Part shown: positions 7,734-18,746 of the stretch, one piece after another
How the letters are laid out: every line of letters starts with the position of its first letter
How positions within the stretch are numbered: position 1 is the first letter of the stretch
Source of the DNA: a bacterium
GTDB lineage: Bacteria; UBA9089; JASEGY01
Length of the DNA: 63,116 bases
Assembly (NCBI GenBank): GCA_040753085.1
Contig: JBFMHI010000004.1
Location: 1-63,116, forward strand
Direction of reading: 5' to 3'
Program-made: the position numbers and the translations under genes
The notes under the pieces: model-generated
Databases searched by the model: none
Told to the model about the DNA's origin: nothing
What the model saw: the letters and a program-made list of their open reading frames with translations, nothing else

Positions 7734-7751
7734 ACTGGTCGATGAAATCAA

Positions 7752-7827
7752 GGGCGGTTAGCTCAGTTGGGAGAGCGCATGCGTCACATGCATGAGGTCA
7801 CAGGTTCAAGCCCTGTACCGCCCACCA
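7752..7827 (+). tRNA. tRNA-Val(CAC)
   Basis: A 76-nt cloverleaf with encoded CCA. The acceptor GGGCGGT pairs with ACCGCCC; the D-loop contains AGCTCAGTTGGGAGAGC; the anticodon stem CATGC/GCATG closes the loop GTCACAT, giving anticodon CAC (Val, codon GTG); the T-arm is CAGGTTCAAGCCCTG. A consensus promoter sits directly upstream. Confidence 0.95.
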
Positions 7828-7835
7828 ACTTAACT

Positions 7836-7893
7836 GATGGCGGATTCTCAGAAAGAGGAAACTCCGCCATCTGAAATCCACCATCCGAAATAA
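7836..7893. repeat. GGCGGA/TCCG word repeat with hairpin after tRNA-Val
   Basis: GATGGCGGA (7836-7844) pairs with TCCGCCATC (7863-7871); the tail CCACCATCCGAAATAAA recurs at 16900, 22380 and 25450. It could end tRNA transcription but lacks a T-run. Confidence 0.55.
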
Positions 7894-7902
7894 AAAGAGG
7901 GG

Positions 7903-8283
7903 GTAACTATTCAGCCACTGATTGACACGGATTAGCACGGATAAAATAGAATGAGTTTAGTAAGTGTTCAGCCACAAAGACACTAAGACACAAAGATTAA
8001 AGAATTATTTCTTAATAGCTCAACAGAGCAGTAGCCCAGTAGTTAAAGACTTTTCTGAAAGTTCCAGAAGTGCTGCTCTATTGCTCTACTGCTTTCTAAG
8101 GCACATACTTTTTAATAAGTAGCACATTAAAATTGATTAAAAACCAGACTCCTTTTTACCACGAAGACACAAAGAGACTAAATTCATAAATAATTTCCCC
8201 TTCGTGTCTTCATGCCTTGGTGGCTGAAGGGTTACCAAAAAAATCAGTGTTTCATCCGTGTAAATCTGTGGCTGAATAGTTAC
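7903..8283. mobile_element. Family A element carrying a nested family A element
   Basis: Ends GTAACTATTCAG and CTGAATAGTTAC, flanked by AAGAGGGG on both sides (7895-7902 and 8284-8291). A second element (7960-8235) sits inside. The duplicated AAGAGGGG supplies the ribosome site of the next gene, whose TTG start is 15 bp downstream. Confidence 0.9.
7960..8235. mobile_element. Nested family A element with ACACAAAG arms
   Basis: Left end GTAAGTGTTCAGCCAC, right end GTGGCTGAAGGGTTAC. The arms carry the AAGACACTAAGACACAAAG word and its complement. It interrupts the older element at 7903; no TSD is readable. Confidence 0.7.
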
Positions 8284-8298
8284 AAGAGGGGTAAGGAA

Positions 8299-9009
8299 TT
8301 GGATGAGCAATTAGGATTATTAGTTAATCTGCAAGCAGTGGATGGTAGTATTCATGAGTTGGAAGCATCCAGGGCCGATCTTGACGCAGGGATTGAAAAA
8401 TCGCGGGATTGTTTTAACCGTGAATCCGAGGATTTTAACCGGCTAAATCAGGAGCTGGAAGAAAACAGAAAGGAGCTTAGAAGTCAGGAGAGAAAACTTC
8501 AACAGACAGAAGATAAGCTGGCTCATTATGAACAAAAGATATATTCTGTCAAGAGCCAAAAGGAGATGGAGGCGGTAGACCACGAAATCAAAGCCGCCCG
8601 GGAGGAAAAAGAAAAGCTGGAGGAATCGATCCTGTATTTACTTGAAGCCATTGACGAACTTTTGGTTAAGGTGACGGATGAAGAAGAGAAATTAAATCAG
8701 GCTAAGGCTAAGCTGAAGGATGAGGAAGGAAACTATAAAAAGCGTTTAATCCGGTTCAATCAGTCTATACAATCTAATAAAGAAAAACGAGAGGAGATCT
8801 TGGGAAGGATTCGTTCGGAGAATCTATCATTATACGAAAAACTTCAAACTAACCGGGGCAATTTAGCGGTAGTCTCTATTCTTGGAAGGGCGTGCGGAGG
8901 CTGTTTTATGACCCTTCCTCCTCAGGTGATCAATGAGGTTAAGGCTAATGCCTCCATAATTAGATGTCAAAGTTGCACGCGAATCCTTTATTGGGACGAG
9001 AAAAAATAA
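8299..9009 (+). CDS. C4-type zinc-ribbon coiled-coil protein (PF02591-like)
   Basis: About 236 residues from TTG 8299. The first ~190 are a long antiparallel coiled coil (rich in E/K/L/Q heptads), followed by a zinc ribbon RACGGCFMTLPPQV...IIRCQSCTRILYWDE with two CxxC pairs. This is the common bacterial 'zinc ribbon domain' protein encoded before RNase HI-like genes, as here; a nucleic-acid-binding role is proposed for the family but not settled. TTG is preferred because AAGAGGGGTAAGG lies just upstream; an ATG farther upstream would start inside the mobile element. A family B element starts at the base after the stop codon. Confidence 0.75.
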   Translation: MDEQLGLLVNLQAVDGSIHELEASRADLDAGIEKSRDCFNRESEDFNRLNQELEENRKELRSQERKLQQTEDKLAHYEQKIYSVKSQKEMEAVDHEIKAAREEKEKLEESILYLLEAIDELLVKVTDEEEKLNQAKAKLKDEEGNYKKRLIRFNQSIQSNKEKREEILGRIRSENLSLYEKLQTNRGNLAVVSILGRACGGCFMTLPPQVINEVKANASIIRCQSCTRILYWDEKK

Positions 9010-9243
9010 CGACCTGTACGGTTAGGCTGAGCCTTGGAAACCGCTAAAGCGGTTATGATTCTATATGTTGTCTTATTCGCATCACCCTGATAAATCAGGG
9101 TGCTAATCTCAGTAGGAATGGGGATATTAATCTCGCTAGAAATGAGGAGATGATGAGAATAGCACGCCGATTTATCGGGGTGAATCGGTAGAGAACAAGT
9201 CCACCTCCTAACCGCTTCAGCGGTTTCTTAACCATACAGGTCG
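9010..9243. mobile_element. Family B element at the stop codon of the zinc-ribbon gene
   Basis: CGACCTGTACGGTTAG left end and TTAACCATACAGGTCG right end. Flanks AAAAATAA (9002-9009) and AAAAATAG (9244-9251) match at 7/8, and the left copy contains the gene's TAA. The interior is almost identical to 3432-3665. Confidence 0.85.
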
Positions 9244-9261
9244 AAAAATAGTAAGCATAAG

Positions 9262-9332
9262 GTAACTACTCAGGTAATCAGCCGATCGGTGACCACTGAT
9301 TACTCCTCACCGATAACCGATGACATGGTTAC
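9262..9332. repeat. Possible degenerate family A element
   Basis: GTAACTACTCAGG at the left and CATGGTTAC at the right, with a GATTAC/GTAATC word interior. Degenerate ends and no duplication. Confidence 0.4.
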
Positions 9333-9408
9333 CCCGATTTAGTGAGAAGAGTCATTGATTACTGATTACCGATCATCTGATTAAGGGATGCTTAAGTAGA
9401 TTATTGGT

Positions 9409-9873
9409 ATGGCACACGATAGCAGTCTGATAGATCCAACCGTTTTAGTTATTTACACCGATGGGGCAGCGAAAGGGAATCCTGGGCCGGCCGGCGCCGG
9501 AGCGGTCATCTATAATAGAGACGGTATCAGGCTAAAGACCCTTAGTCAACCCCTTGGCCGGACCACAAATAATGTGGCTGAATATCGAGCCTTAATTCTG
9601 GCCCTTAAAGAAGCGGAAGAGATAGGTGGTAAACAGATTAGACTTTACAGTGACAGTGAATTGATGGTCAGACAGCTTAAGGGAGAATATAAGGTGAAGA
9701 ATATGGGATTAAGACCGCTCTATACTCAGGCCGTTAGACAAATAAAAAATTTTGAAGAGGTGAACATTTCTCATCTCCCCAGGGAAGATAACGAAGAGGC
9801 TAATGCCCTGGCTGACCAAGCCAGCAAGATGCAGAGTCCAGAACACAGAGCCCAGAATCCAGAAGGCCGTTGA
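9409..9873 (+). CDS. Ribonuclease HI family protein
   Basis: 154 residues with the complete RNase H active site: VIYTDGAAKGNPGPAG (first Asp), TNNVAEYRAL (Glu), LYSDSELMVRQL (second Asp) and LPREDNEEANALADQA (last Asp). It cleaves RNA in RNA/DNA hybrids, or acts as the 'reverse transcriptase-like' RNase H variant. It follows the zinc-ribbon protein, a frequent pairing, though a mobile element now separates them by 400 bp. Fourteen residues precede the core; ATG 9409 has no strong ribosome site, so a later start is possible. The tail (MQSPEHRAQNPEGR) is encoded by word repeats and is probably not native. Confidence 0.85.
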   Translation: MAHDSSLIDPTVLVIYTDGAAKGNPGPAGAGAVIYNRDGIRLKTLSQPLGRTTNNVAEYRALILALKEAEEIGGKQIRLYSDSELMVRQLKGEYKVKNMGLRPLYTQAVRQIKNFEEVNISHLPREDNEEANALADQASKMQSPEHRAQNPEGR

Positions 9874-9900
9874 TTTCTGTATTCTGGGTTTTTTAACTAT

Positions 9901-9987
9901 GCCGAAGTGGTGGAATTGGCAGACGCGCATGGTTCAGGGCCATGTAGGAGTAATCCTGTGGGGGTTCAAATCCCCCCTTCGGCACCA
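9901..9987 (+). tRNA. tRNA-Leu(CAG)
   Basis: An 87-nt class II tRNA with CCA encoded. Acceptor GCCGAAG pairs with CTTCGGC; anticodon stem CATGG/CCATG closes loop TTCAGGG, anticodon CAG (Leu, codon CTG); a long variable arm (TAGGAGTAATCCTG) and T-arm GGGGTTCAAATCCCC follow. Its 5' end is 27 bp past the RNase HI stop. Confidence 0.95.
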
Positions 9988-10003
9988 GTCTAAAGTTCCC
10001 ATC

Positions 10004-10036
10004 AGACACCAGGAGTCTGGCCGGCTCCTGGTGTCT
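10004..10036 (+). terminator. Hairpin after tRNA-Leu, likely terminator
   Basis: AGACACCAGGAG (10004-10015) pairs perfectly with CTCCTGGTGTCT (10025-10036), followed by TTGTGGTTAATT. A 12-bp stem with modest T content downstream. Confidence 0.6.
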
Positions 10037-10088
10037 TTGTGGTTAATTAGTTGTTAAGCTGTATCCTCATCAATAAATCAGGGCCCTA

Positions 10089-10216
10089 ATCGCCTATCCC
10101 AAAACTTTGGCGAGATGAAAGCCGATAAAGGGGGTGGCGACAACTGCCGAGGGATAAAGGACGCCAGTGGTCGCTCCCCAACGGTGGCGGCGCGGATCGG
10201 TTTTGGGATAGGCTCT
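10089..10216. mobile_element. Family D (IS5/IS427-like) short element
   Basis: GCCTATCCCAAAAC near the left end and GTTTTGGGATAGGC near the right, bordered by TA on both sides (10087-10088, 10217-10218). The 128-bp interior has no gene. The remainder of 10037-10434 holds a GAGAGTTGAG/CTCAACTCTC foldback word and no gene. Confidence 0.65.
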
Positions 10217-10434
10217 TAGTGAATAAGAGTTGAGAACTGAGGGTGAAGAGCGGAGAGGTTTCTTCTCTCAACTCTCAACTCGGGGTGGGTTATAGTATTA
10301 CCCTGCCACATTGGCGTTGTCGGCGAGAATTATAGATACACCGCAAAAATAGGAACCACCGATTAGACCGAGGGTATATTTTTAATAATATCGGTGAAAT
10401 CTGTGGTTTCTTTTGGAGGTGGCTTTGCGGCGCT

Positions 10435-11835
10435 ATGATAACACAAGATATTATAATAGTTGTTGACGACCATGATGATCAGCGGGAATTTCTTTATGAT
10501 ACTTTAACGAATGAAGGATACCATACTATTCCTGTCAAAAGTGGGGCAGAGGCCCTGGAGAAAGTCAAGGAAGTCTCCACCAATGTAGTCATTACTGACC
10601 TAAAGATGCCTGGCATGGATGGCCTTCAGTTAATGAATGCCCTAAAAAAGACCTATCCGGCTATTGAGGTAGTTGTCGTTTCCGGGTATGGAACGATAGA
10701 GGATGCAGTGGAAGCTATGAAGCAGGGGGCCTTTGAATATATAACCAAACCTATTCGGGTTAATGAGTTGAAGATTATTGTCAAGAAGGTTATGGAACAA
10801 CAGAAGCTAAAGGAAGAGAATAGAACCCTCAAGAGGAGGCTGGGGAGCAAGGAAGGATTTCACAATATTATTATTGGTCGTGAGAGTAAAATGCAGGATA
10901 TTTACTCCCTCATTGAGACGGTGGCTGACTCTAATGCTAATATTCTTATTCGTGGGGAGAGTGGGACAGGTAAACGGGTTATTGCTCAAGCTATTCACAC
11001 CAATTCCTATCGAAAGGATCGACCTTTTGTGGAAGTAAGTTGTGGCGCTCTTCCGGAGACTATTTTGGAATCGGAGCTTTTTGGTCATGTCAAGGGGGCC
11101 TTTACCGGGGCCATAAAGGATAAAATCGGCCGATTTGAATTAGCCAATGGGGGGACTATCTTTCTGGATGAGATAGATGCCTTTAGCATGAACCTCCAGG
11201 TAAAACTCCTTCGAGTTATTCAGGAGAAAGAATTTGAAAGGGTAGGGGATACCAGAACTATCAAGGTTGACATCCGAATTATTGCCGCTACCAACCGGAA
11301 TTTGGACGAAGAGATCGCCAAACGGAGGTTCAGAGAGGACCTTTATTATCGCCTGAATGTGGTCAATATTATGCTGCCTCCTTTGAGAGACCGAATAGGC
11401 GATATTCCCCTCCTGGTAGAGCACTTTCTGAGCAAATACAGCTACGAAGCCAACAAAGAGGTGTTGGGCATCCACGAAGAAGCGATGAAGATGCTTCTTC
11501 GTTATAATTGGCCGGGGAATGTCCGAGAGCTGGAGAATATTATTGAACGGGCGGTTGTTCTGGCTAAAGGTTCTTCCATTACTTTGGAGGATTTACCCAA
11601 GCCTTTACAAATAGTCAGGGATAGAAGGACCGGCCTTCAGGTAAAAAATATCCATAGGAGCTTGAGGCAATCTTTAGAAGAACCAGAGCGCCAGATCATT
11701 TTGAATGTCCTTAAACGAACTAACTGGAATAGAAAGCGGGCCGCTCAAGTTCTGGGAATTAACCGGAGTACCCTTTATAATAAGATGAGAAAATTTGGAT
11801 TACATGATGATAATAATGAGGTGAAAGATGATTAA
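10435..11835 (+). CDS. Sigma54-dependent response regulator, NtrC family
   Basis: 466 residues in three modules. A receiver domain (1-120) has Asp11/12, the phosphoacceptor Asp55 in [13 protein letters not shown] and Lys105 in YITKPI. A sigma54-interacting AAA+ domain (about 145-380) has Walker A GESGTGKR (174-181), the intact GAFTGA loop (221-226) and Walker [11 protein letters not shown] (239-248). A Fis-type HTH (about 425-460) reads [20 protein letters not shown]. When phosphorylated it should activate sigma54 promoters. No histidine kinase is adjacent. It overlaps the trpD start by 8 bp, so the two are cotranscribed, an uncommon pairing. The first ATG has no strong ribosome site. Confidence 0.93.
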   Translation: MITQDIIIVVDDHDDQREFLYDTLTNEGYHTIPVKSGAEALEKVKEVSTNVVITDLKMPGMDGLQLMNALKKTYPAIEVVVVSGYGTIEDAVEAMKQGAFEYITKPIRVNELKIIVKKVMEQQKLKEENRTLKRRLGSKEGFHNIIIGRESKMQDIYSLIETVADSNANILIRGESGTGKRVIAQAIHTNSYRKDRPFVEVSCGALPETILESELFGHVKGAFTGAIKDKIGRFELANGGTIFLDEIDAFSMNLQVKLLRVIQEKEFERVGDTRTIKVDIRIIAATNRNLDEEIAKRRFREDLYYRLNVVNIMLPPLRDRIGDIPLLVEHFLSKYSYEANKEVLGIHEEAMKMLLRYNWPGNVRELENIIERAVVLAKGSSITLEDLPKPLQIVRDRRTGLQVKNIHRSLRQSLEEPERQIILNVLKRTNWNRKRAAQVLGINRSTLYNKMRKFGLHDDNNEVKDD

Positions 11836-12838
11836 AGAGGCGTTCAATCAGGTTGTTACCGGCCAAGATCTAAGCGAGGAACAAAGTCGGGCGGTTATGG
11901 AAGAAATTATGAGTGGCGAGGCCACCCCGGCTCAAATTGCTGCCTTTATTACGGCCTTAAGGATGAAGAAAGAGACGGTGGCTGAAATTACTGGTGGGGC
12001 CAGGGTGATGAGGGATAAGGCCGTTAAGATAAAGGTGGAAGGTGATGTGGTGGATACCTGCGGCACTGGGGGGGATGAAGCCGGGACTTTTAATATTTCT
12101 ACGGTAGCTGCTTTTGTGGCTGCCGGCGCCGGCGTTAAGATTGCCAAACATGGGAATAGGTCGGTTTCTTCTAAATGTGGCAGCGCCGACTTGCTTATGG
12201 CCCTGGGGGTCAAGATAAACCTGCCCCCGGAAGGGATAGAAAAGTCGATTCAAGAAGTGGGTTTTGGTTTTCTTTTTGCCCCTGATCTACATGGGGCGAT
12301 GAAGTATGCTATCGGTCCGCGCCGGGAAATAGGGATTAGAACCGTATTTAATATCCTGGGACCTCTAACCAACCCTGCTGGAGCAAGGTATCAACTCCTG
12401 GGAGTCTATGATCCGGATTTAACCGAGATTATGACCCTGGTTTTGAGAAACTTAGGTTCGGAAAGGGTCTTTTGCGTTTATGGTGAAGATGGATTGGATG
12501 AAGTCTCTCTTTCTTCTTCAACTAAAGTCACTGAGCTTAAGAGGGGAGAGATCAATACTTACCGAATTAGGCCGGAGGAGTTTGGTTTTAAGAGGGCACC
12601 GCTTTCTGCCTTAGCCGGGGGTTCTCCTGAAGAAAATGCCTCGATGGCGATAGACGTGCTTAAAGGAAAGTTCGGCCCCAGGCGGGATATTGTCCTGCTT
12701 AATGCCGCTCTGGCCCTGGTAGCGGGCAAGCTGACAGAGACAGTGGAAGAAGGGATAAATCGAGCCGCCATGAGCATTGATTCCGGGGCAGCCCTGGCAA
12801 AGCTGGAGGCATTGAAGGAGCTGACCAACTCATTTTAG
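11828..12838 (+). CDS. trpD: Anthranilate phosphoribosyltransferase
   Basis: 336 residues; transfers phosphoribose from PRPP to anthranilate, the second step of tryptophan synthesis. Signatures: [17 protein letters not shown] (PRPP loop, about 76-92), [15 protein letters not shown] (about 106-120), [21 protein letters not shown] and the DEVSLSS metal/PRPP motif. No other trp gene lies nearby; it is coupled by overlap to the NtrC-type regulator. Some TrpD-like paralogues act on other substrates, but all visible active-site motifs here are canonical. Confidence 0.93.
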   Translation: MIKEAFNQVVTGQDLSEEQSRAVMEEIMSGEATPAQIAAFITALRMKKETVAEITGGARVMRDKAVKIKVEGDVVDTCGTGGDEAGTFNISTVAAFVAAGAGVKIAKHGNRSVSSKCGSADLLMALGVKINLPPEGIEKSIQEVGFGFLFAPDLHGAMKYAIGPRREIGIRTVFNILGPLTNPAGARYQLLGVYDPDLTEIMTLVLRNLGSERVFCVYGEDGLDEVSLSSSTKVTELKRGEINTYRIRPEEFGFKRAPLSALAGGSPEENASMAIDVLKGKFGPRRDIVLLNAALALVAGKLTETVEEGINRAAMSIDSGAALAKLEALKELTNSF

Positions 12839-12922
12839 GTAAGGTTTCGAGTTCCGGGTTCCTTTAAACCCGAAACCCGACGACCCGCCAGCGGCTGCCC
12901 CCAACCCGAAACTTGAATAATC

Positions 12923-13111
12923 GTAAGCGTTCAGCCACTAAACCGCTAAAGCGGTTGCTTGGGTTTATTAGTATTCCCCCATTCACCCTGATAAATCGGG
13001 GTGCTATTCTCAGGCTTATTGAGTTTAGCACCCTGATTTATCAAGGTGTTACGGATAGGATAACATCTAGAATCATAACCGCTTTAGCGGTTTCAACCCC
13101 TGAACGGTTAC
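12923..13111. mobile_element. Family A element with the CACCCTGATAAATC interior
   Basis: Left end GTAAGCGTTCAG, right end CTGAACGGTTAC, flanked by GAATAATC on both sides (12915-12922, 13112-13119). The interior (AACCGCTAAAGCGGTT, CACCCTGATAAATC) is the same module as in family B elements at 3432 and 9010. It ends 19 bp before the GH57 start. Confidence 0.93.
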
Positions 13112-13130
13112 GAATAATCGAGGAGGAAAC

Positions 13131-14846
13131 ATGAGTCAAGTTTATGGAAACTTTGCTTTTGTATTGCACACCCATTTACCTTACGTTTTGGCCTATGGTA
13201 AGTGGCCCTATGGTACTGACTGGCTGAATGAGGCCGTGGCAGAGACCTATATCCCGCTTTTAAATCTTTTAAATAGATTGATTGAGGAGGGTATTTCTCC
13301 TAAGTTGACTATCAGTATTACTCCGATTCTGACCGAGCAATTAGCCGATGAGTCCTTTAAGGTCGAATGTGTGAGTTATCTCCAGAATAAGATCGATGAT
13401 GCCCTGGCCAACCAGGCGGAATTTAATCGGTTCAATAGGCCCCATATGTTAGAGTTGGCTAAATTCTGGCAGGATTATTATACCCGAATTATTATAGATT
13501 TTAAAGAAAGATATGGGAGCGATCTAGTGGGGGCCTTCAAGAAACTCCAGGATGAAGGTCATATTGAGATCATAACCTGCGCGGCTACCCATGGGTATCT
13601 CCCCCTGTTGAGCCGGGACGTGAGTATTCAGGCCCAGATCAAGCAAGGCGTGGCTACTTATAGCCGTCATTATGACCGCCCTCCCCGGGGAATCTGGCTG
13701 CCAGAGTGCGCCCACCGGCCCGGATATGAATGGACCCCCCCAGTGGGCGAGAAAAGAGCGGCCTATTCCCGTAAAGGTATAGAGGAATTCCTTAGTGAAA
13801 GTCAGCTTGAATATTTCATTATTGACTCTCATCTATTAGCCGGTGGTAAAGCGATGGGTGTCTATATTGACCGGTTTGAGGTCTTACAAAGACTTTGGTC
13901 CCGGTTCGAGAAAGAATATCAAGAGAGGCTGGAAGATCCAGAGAAAAGCCCTTACGAGGTCTACTTAGTCGGCGCCTCTCTCGAGGGTAAGAAGCCGGTG
14001 GCTGTCTTTACGCGGGATTCGGCTACCGGTCTTCAGGTCTGGCGGAGAGAACATGGGTATCCTGGAGAGGGGTGGTATCTTGACTTCCACAAAAAGCATT
14101 TTCCTGGTGGCCACAGGTATTGGCGGGTGACATCCGCTAAATGCGATCTGGCTGATAAGTGGGAATATAAGCCTGATAAAGCGGCGGAAAGAGTTCCTGA
14201 AGATGCAGGCCATTTTAAAGATATGATTAAAAATCGGCTCAGAACTCATTACCAAGCGGCCGGTAAACCAGGCATACTGGTATCTCCTTTTGCTACAGAA
14301 CTCTTTGGTCATTGGTGGTTTGAAGGATGTGATTGGCTTTATCACGTCTTGAAAGGGGTGGCCCAAGATCCGGAAATAGAGCTTACTACCTGTGGGAGTT
14401 ATCTTGACCAAAATCCTCCCAGCCGGGTTGTTTCTCTTCATGAAGGCTCCTGGGGTGAAGGCGGTTCCCACCGGATATGGCTAAACGACTGGACAGAGTG
14501 GACATGGAAACATATCTATAAAGCTGAGGCAGAGATGCAAGAATTAGCTAAGGAATTTGGCGAACGGGAGGATAGAGAGATGCGGGCTATCCTTAAACAG
14601 GCGGCCAGGGAACTCCTCTTACTTCAGTCTTCTGATTGGCAGTTTTTGATCTCCACCTGGGCTGCCCGGGACTATGCTGAAATAAGGCTGGTGGAGCATT
14701 ACCAGAATTTCAAACGTTTAGCCGTGATGGCCCGCCGTTATGGCCGAGGGGAGTGGATGGATCCGGGGGAGTGGAATTTCCTGGGTTACTGTGAAGAAAA
14801 AAACCGGCCATTCTCGGATGTCGAGCCTAAGTGGTGGGCGGGGTAA
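13131..14846 (+). CDS. GH57 family (DUF1957-type) 1,4-alpha-glucan branching-like enzyme
   Basis: 571 residues. GH57 regions in order: LHTHLPYV (12-19), CAATHGYLPLL (150-160), GIWLPECA with nucleophile Glu192, and SPFATELFGHWWFEG (385-399), then the DUF1957 helical C-terminus ending in GEWNFLGYCEEKN. Family members make alpha-1,6 branches in glycogen. In characterised branching enzymes the catalytic acid is an Asp in the ...DTELFGHWW motif; here that position is Ala388 (codon GCT 14292-14294). The protein is otherwise full length, so it may be inactive, or work differently, or carry a base error. AGGAGG precedes ATG 13131 and an element ends 19 bp upstream. Confidence 0.85.
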   Translation: MSQVYGNFAFVLHTHLPYVLAYGKWPYGTDWLNEAVAETYIPLLNLLNRLIEEGISPKLTISITPILTEQLADESFKVECVSYLQNKIDDALANQAEFNRFNRPHMLELAKFWQDYYTRIIIDFKERYGSDLVGAFKKLQDEGHIEIITCAATHGYLPLLSRDVSIQAQIKQGVATYSRHYDRPPRGIWLPECAHRPGYEWTPPVGEKRAAYSRKGIEEFLSESQLEYFIIDSHLLAGGKAMGVYIDRFEVLQRLWSRFEKEYQERLEDPEKSPYEVYLVGASLEGKKPVAVFTRDSATGLQVWRREHGYPGEGWYLDFHKKHFPGGHRYWRVTSAKCDLADKWEYKPDKAAERVPEDAGHFKDMIKNRLRTHYQAAGKPGILVSPFATELFGHWWFEGCDWLYHVLKGVAQDPEIELTTCGSYLDQNPPSRVVSLHEGSWGEGGSHRIWLNDWTEWTWKHIYKAEAEMQELAKEFGEREDREMRAILKQAARELLLLQSSDWQFLISTWAARDYAEIRLVEHYQNFKRLAVMARRYGRGEWMDPGEWNFLGYCEEKNRPFSDVEPKWWAG

Positions 14847-14891
14847 GTTTCAAGTGGCGGGTGGCGTGTTGCAAGTCTATTAATCCGAAAC

Positions 14892-15231
14892 GTAACCGTT
14901 CAGTCCTTTTTTGTCGTAAGGGAAGAGGAGGTAGTAGAGAGAGCGGATAATGTGCTCATGATAATTGCGTTACCAAAAACGCCCACGAAACCGCGGCCAG
15001 TCGAGAGTTCTAACGCCACGGATGTATTCAACCGTCGTCAACGATTTAAAGGCGCCAACCACGTCACCCACTGTAGGGGCAACCCTTGTGGTTGCCCCTG
15101 TGGTTGCCCTGTCATTTTGGGCAAGGGGTTGGGCACCCACAAGGGGTGCCCCTACGATTAAAATCTGTGTCATCCGTGTGCTATTCTATCATTCTCTTCG
15201 TGGCTTAGTGGCTTTGTGGCTGAACGGTTAC
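14892..15231. mobile_element. Family A element, 340 bp
   Basis: GTAACCGTTCAG and CTGAACGGTTAC ends; TCCGAAAC repeats on both sides (14884-14891, 15232-15239). The interior includes a GTAGGGGCAACCC/GGGTGCCCCTAC foldback and a CGTGGCTTAGTGGC word. Confidence 0.93.
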
Positions 15232-15251
15232 TCCGAAACTAAAAAGGAGAA

Positions 15252-15408
15252 GTAACTATTTAGCCACAAAGATACGAAGACATTAAGATTATAGAAGCCA
15301 ATAGGCAATAGGGCATTCTTCCCTCTTGCCTATTGGCTATTGGTTATTGGCTCTTGCCTATTGCCTTTGTGTCTTAGCGTCTTAGTGTCTTTGTGGCTGA
15401 ATAATTAC
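15252..15408. mobile_element. Family A element 13 bp upstream of atpG
   Basis: Left end GTAACTATTTAG, right end CTGAATAATTAC; AAGGAGAA on both sides (15244-15251, 15409-15416). The duplicated AAGGAGAA is the atpG ribosome binding site. The interior is a CCAATAGGCAATAG foldback word. Confidence 0.93.
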
Positions 15409-15421
15409 AAGGAGAATAGCT

Positions 15422-16270
15422 ATGGCTACGGTGCGAGACATCAAAAATCGAATCAATTCCATCAAAAACATTAGACAAATTACCCGAACCATGATGCTGA
15501 TATCCGCGGCTAAAATGACTAAGGCACATAATGCGGTCAAGGCTGCCAGGCCTTATGCCTACCATCTTCAGCAAATTATGGCTAATTTGGCCTTGAGGAC
15601 AGAACGGGATATTCATCCTCTATTAGCGGAAAGAGAGGCGAAAAAGACGGGACTCATTCTCCTTACCTCGGATAGAGGCTTATGCGGTGCCTTCAACTCC
15701 AATGTTATCAAAAGGGCAGTTACCTATCTGGAAGAGTCTGCCTGTCCGACCACCATGATAACCATAGGCCGAAGGGGTAATTTGATCTTCTCCAGGAGAA
15801 AGGTAGAGGTGCTTAATTTTTATTCTATGCCTGATCCGGTCGGGTTTGAGCTGGCAGATAAAATAGGCGACCGGGTTATTGAGCTTTTTCTGAACCATAC
15901 CTGGGATAGGGTAGAGGTGATATACAATAAAGCTACTTCTACCTTCAAGCAAGAAGTTACGGTGGAGAGACTGCTGCCTTTAACCCCGGCCAAGAGAGAG
16001 ACAAGATATCTGACTGATTATCTTTATGAGCCTTCCCCTGGCGCCGTCCTCGAATCTGTTTTGGTCAGGCACATTAAGACCCAAATTTACCGGATGATGT
16101 TGGAATCAGTCGCTTCAGAGCATTCTGCCCGCATGGTGACGATGGAGAATGCCACTAAAAACGCTAAAAAGATGATCGATCACCTTATCCTTTCCTTCAA
16201 CCGGGCCAGACAGGCAGCTATTACCAAAGAGGTAGCCGAGATCGTGGGCGGGATAGAGGCGTTGAAATAG
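15422..16270 (+). CDS. atpG: F1F0 ATP synthase gamma subunit
   Basis: 282 residues. The gamma subunit is the rotor shaft: N-terminal helix MATVRDIKNRINSIKNIRQIT with SAAKM, central Rossmann-like part (LLTSDRGLCGAFNSN) and C-terminal helix ASEHSARMVTMENATKNA. Length is standard. In most bacteria atpA directly precedes atpG and atpD follows closely; here atpA is absent, two mobile elements and a GH57 gene lie upstream, and 660 bp with an element and a small antitoxin-like gene separate it from atpD. The ribosome site AAGGAGAA was regenerated by a transposon's target duplication. Confidence 0.96.
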   Translation: MATVRDIKNRINSIKNIRQITRTMMLISAAKMTKAHNAVKAARPYAYHLQQIMANLALRTERDIHPLLAEREAKKTGLILLTSDRGLCGAFNSNVIKRAVTYLEESACPTTMITIGRRGNLIFSRRKVEVLNFYSMPDPVGFELADKIGDRVIELFLNHTWDRVEVIYNKATSTFKQEVTVERLLPLTPAKRETRYLTDYLYEPSPGAVLESVLVRHIKTQIYRMMLESVASEHSARMVTMENATKNAKKMIDHLILSFNRARQAAITKEVAEIVGGIEALK

Positions 16271-16359
16271 TGACAATACAACAAATTGCTGAGATAATAA
16301 AAGACCTGGGATTCCCGATAGTAGTGGCGGGGAGTCTTGTTATATTTTGTCCTGCATAA
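16270..16359 (+). CDS. Possible 29-residue YvrJ-like peptide
   Basis: GTG 16270 overlaps the last base of the atpG stop. The product (VTIQQIAEIIKDLGFPIVV...) contains a GFPI phrase followed by a short hydrophobic run, as in YvrJ-type small phage proteins. No ribosome site is clear; it could be chance. Confidence 0.3.
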   Translation: MTIQQIAEIIKDLGFPIVVAGSLVIFCPA

Positions 16360-16391
16360 GGTGGATAAATGAGAGGTAAGCTAAATCATAG

Positions 16392-16642
16392 GTAACCGTT
16401 CAGGGGGTAATGAAAGTTGAGGGGAAATTTTTGTAACTATTCAGCTCTTAAGACACAAAGGCACAAAGGCACAAAGACACAAAGATTACCAATAATAGCA
16501 CACGGATTACACGGATGAGACGGATTGACACGGATAAAAATTTATTAGAAAAAATCCGTGAGAATCCGCCAAAATCTGTGTCATCCGTGTGCTATTCTAT
16601 CATTCTCTTCGTGGCTTAGTGGCTTTGTGGCTGAACGGTTAC
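16392..16642. mobile_element. Composite family A element between atpG and atpD
   Basis: A left end at 16392 (GTAACCGTTCAG), a second left end at 16433 (GTAACTATTCAG) and a right end at 16642 (CTGAACGGTTAC). The first 41 bp (16392-16432) reappear inverted at 18690-18730, so an older element seems to have been invaded. No clean duplication is seen. Confidence 0.7.
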
Positions 16643-16686
16643 AGAAAAATTTTGACAATACTCTAGCCGGTTGGAGGAGGGACATA

Positions 16687-18594
<1,908 letters not shown>

Positions 18595-18600
18595 TAATTG

Positions 18601-18730
18601 GTAATTACTCAGCCACAAGGATACGAAGGCACGTAACTACTCAAAACTAAGTTAAGCAGTTAGTTGGGAGACAAAGCGAAATTCCCTCTAAAAATTTCCC
18701 CTCAACTTTCATTACCCCCTGAACGGTTAC
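18601..18730. mobile_element. Family A element after atpC
   Basis: GTAATTACTCAGCCACAAG at the left and CTGAACGGTTAC at the right, with a second left-like end (GTAACTACTCAA) at 18634. Its right 41 bp are the inverse of 16392-16432. No duplication is readable. Confidence 0.65.
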
Positions 18731-18746
18731 TTGAATTAAATGAAGG

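Noticed and set aside
12839-12922. A terminator after trpD
   Set aside because: The CCCGAAACCCGA words could fold, but no stable stem with a T-run is visible.
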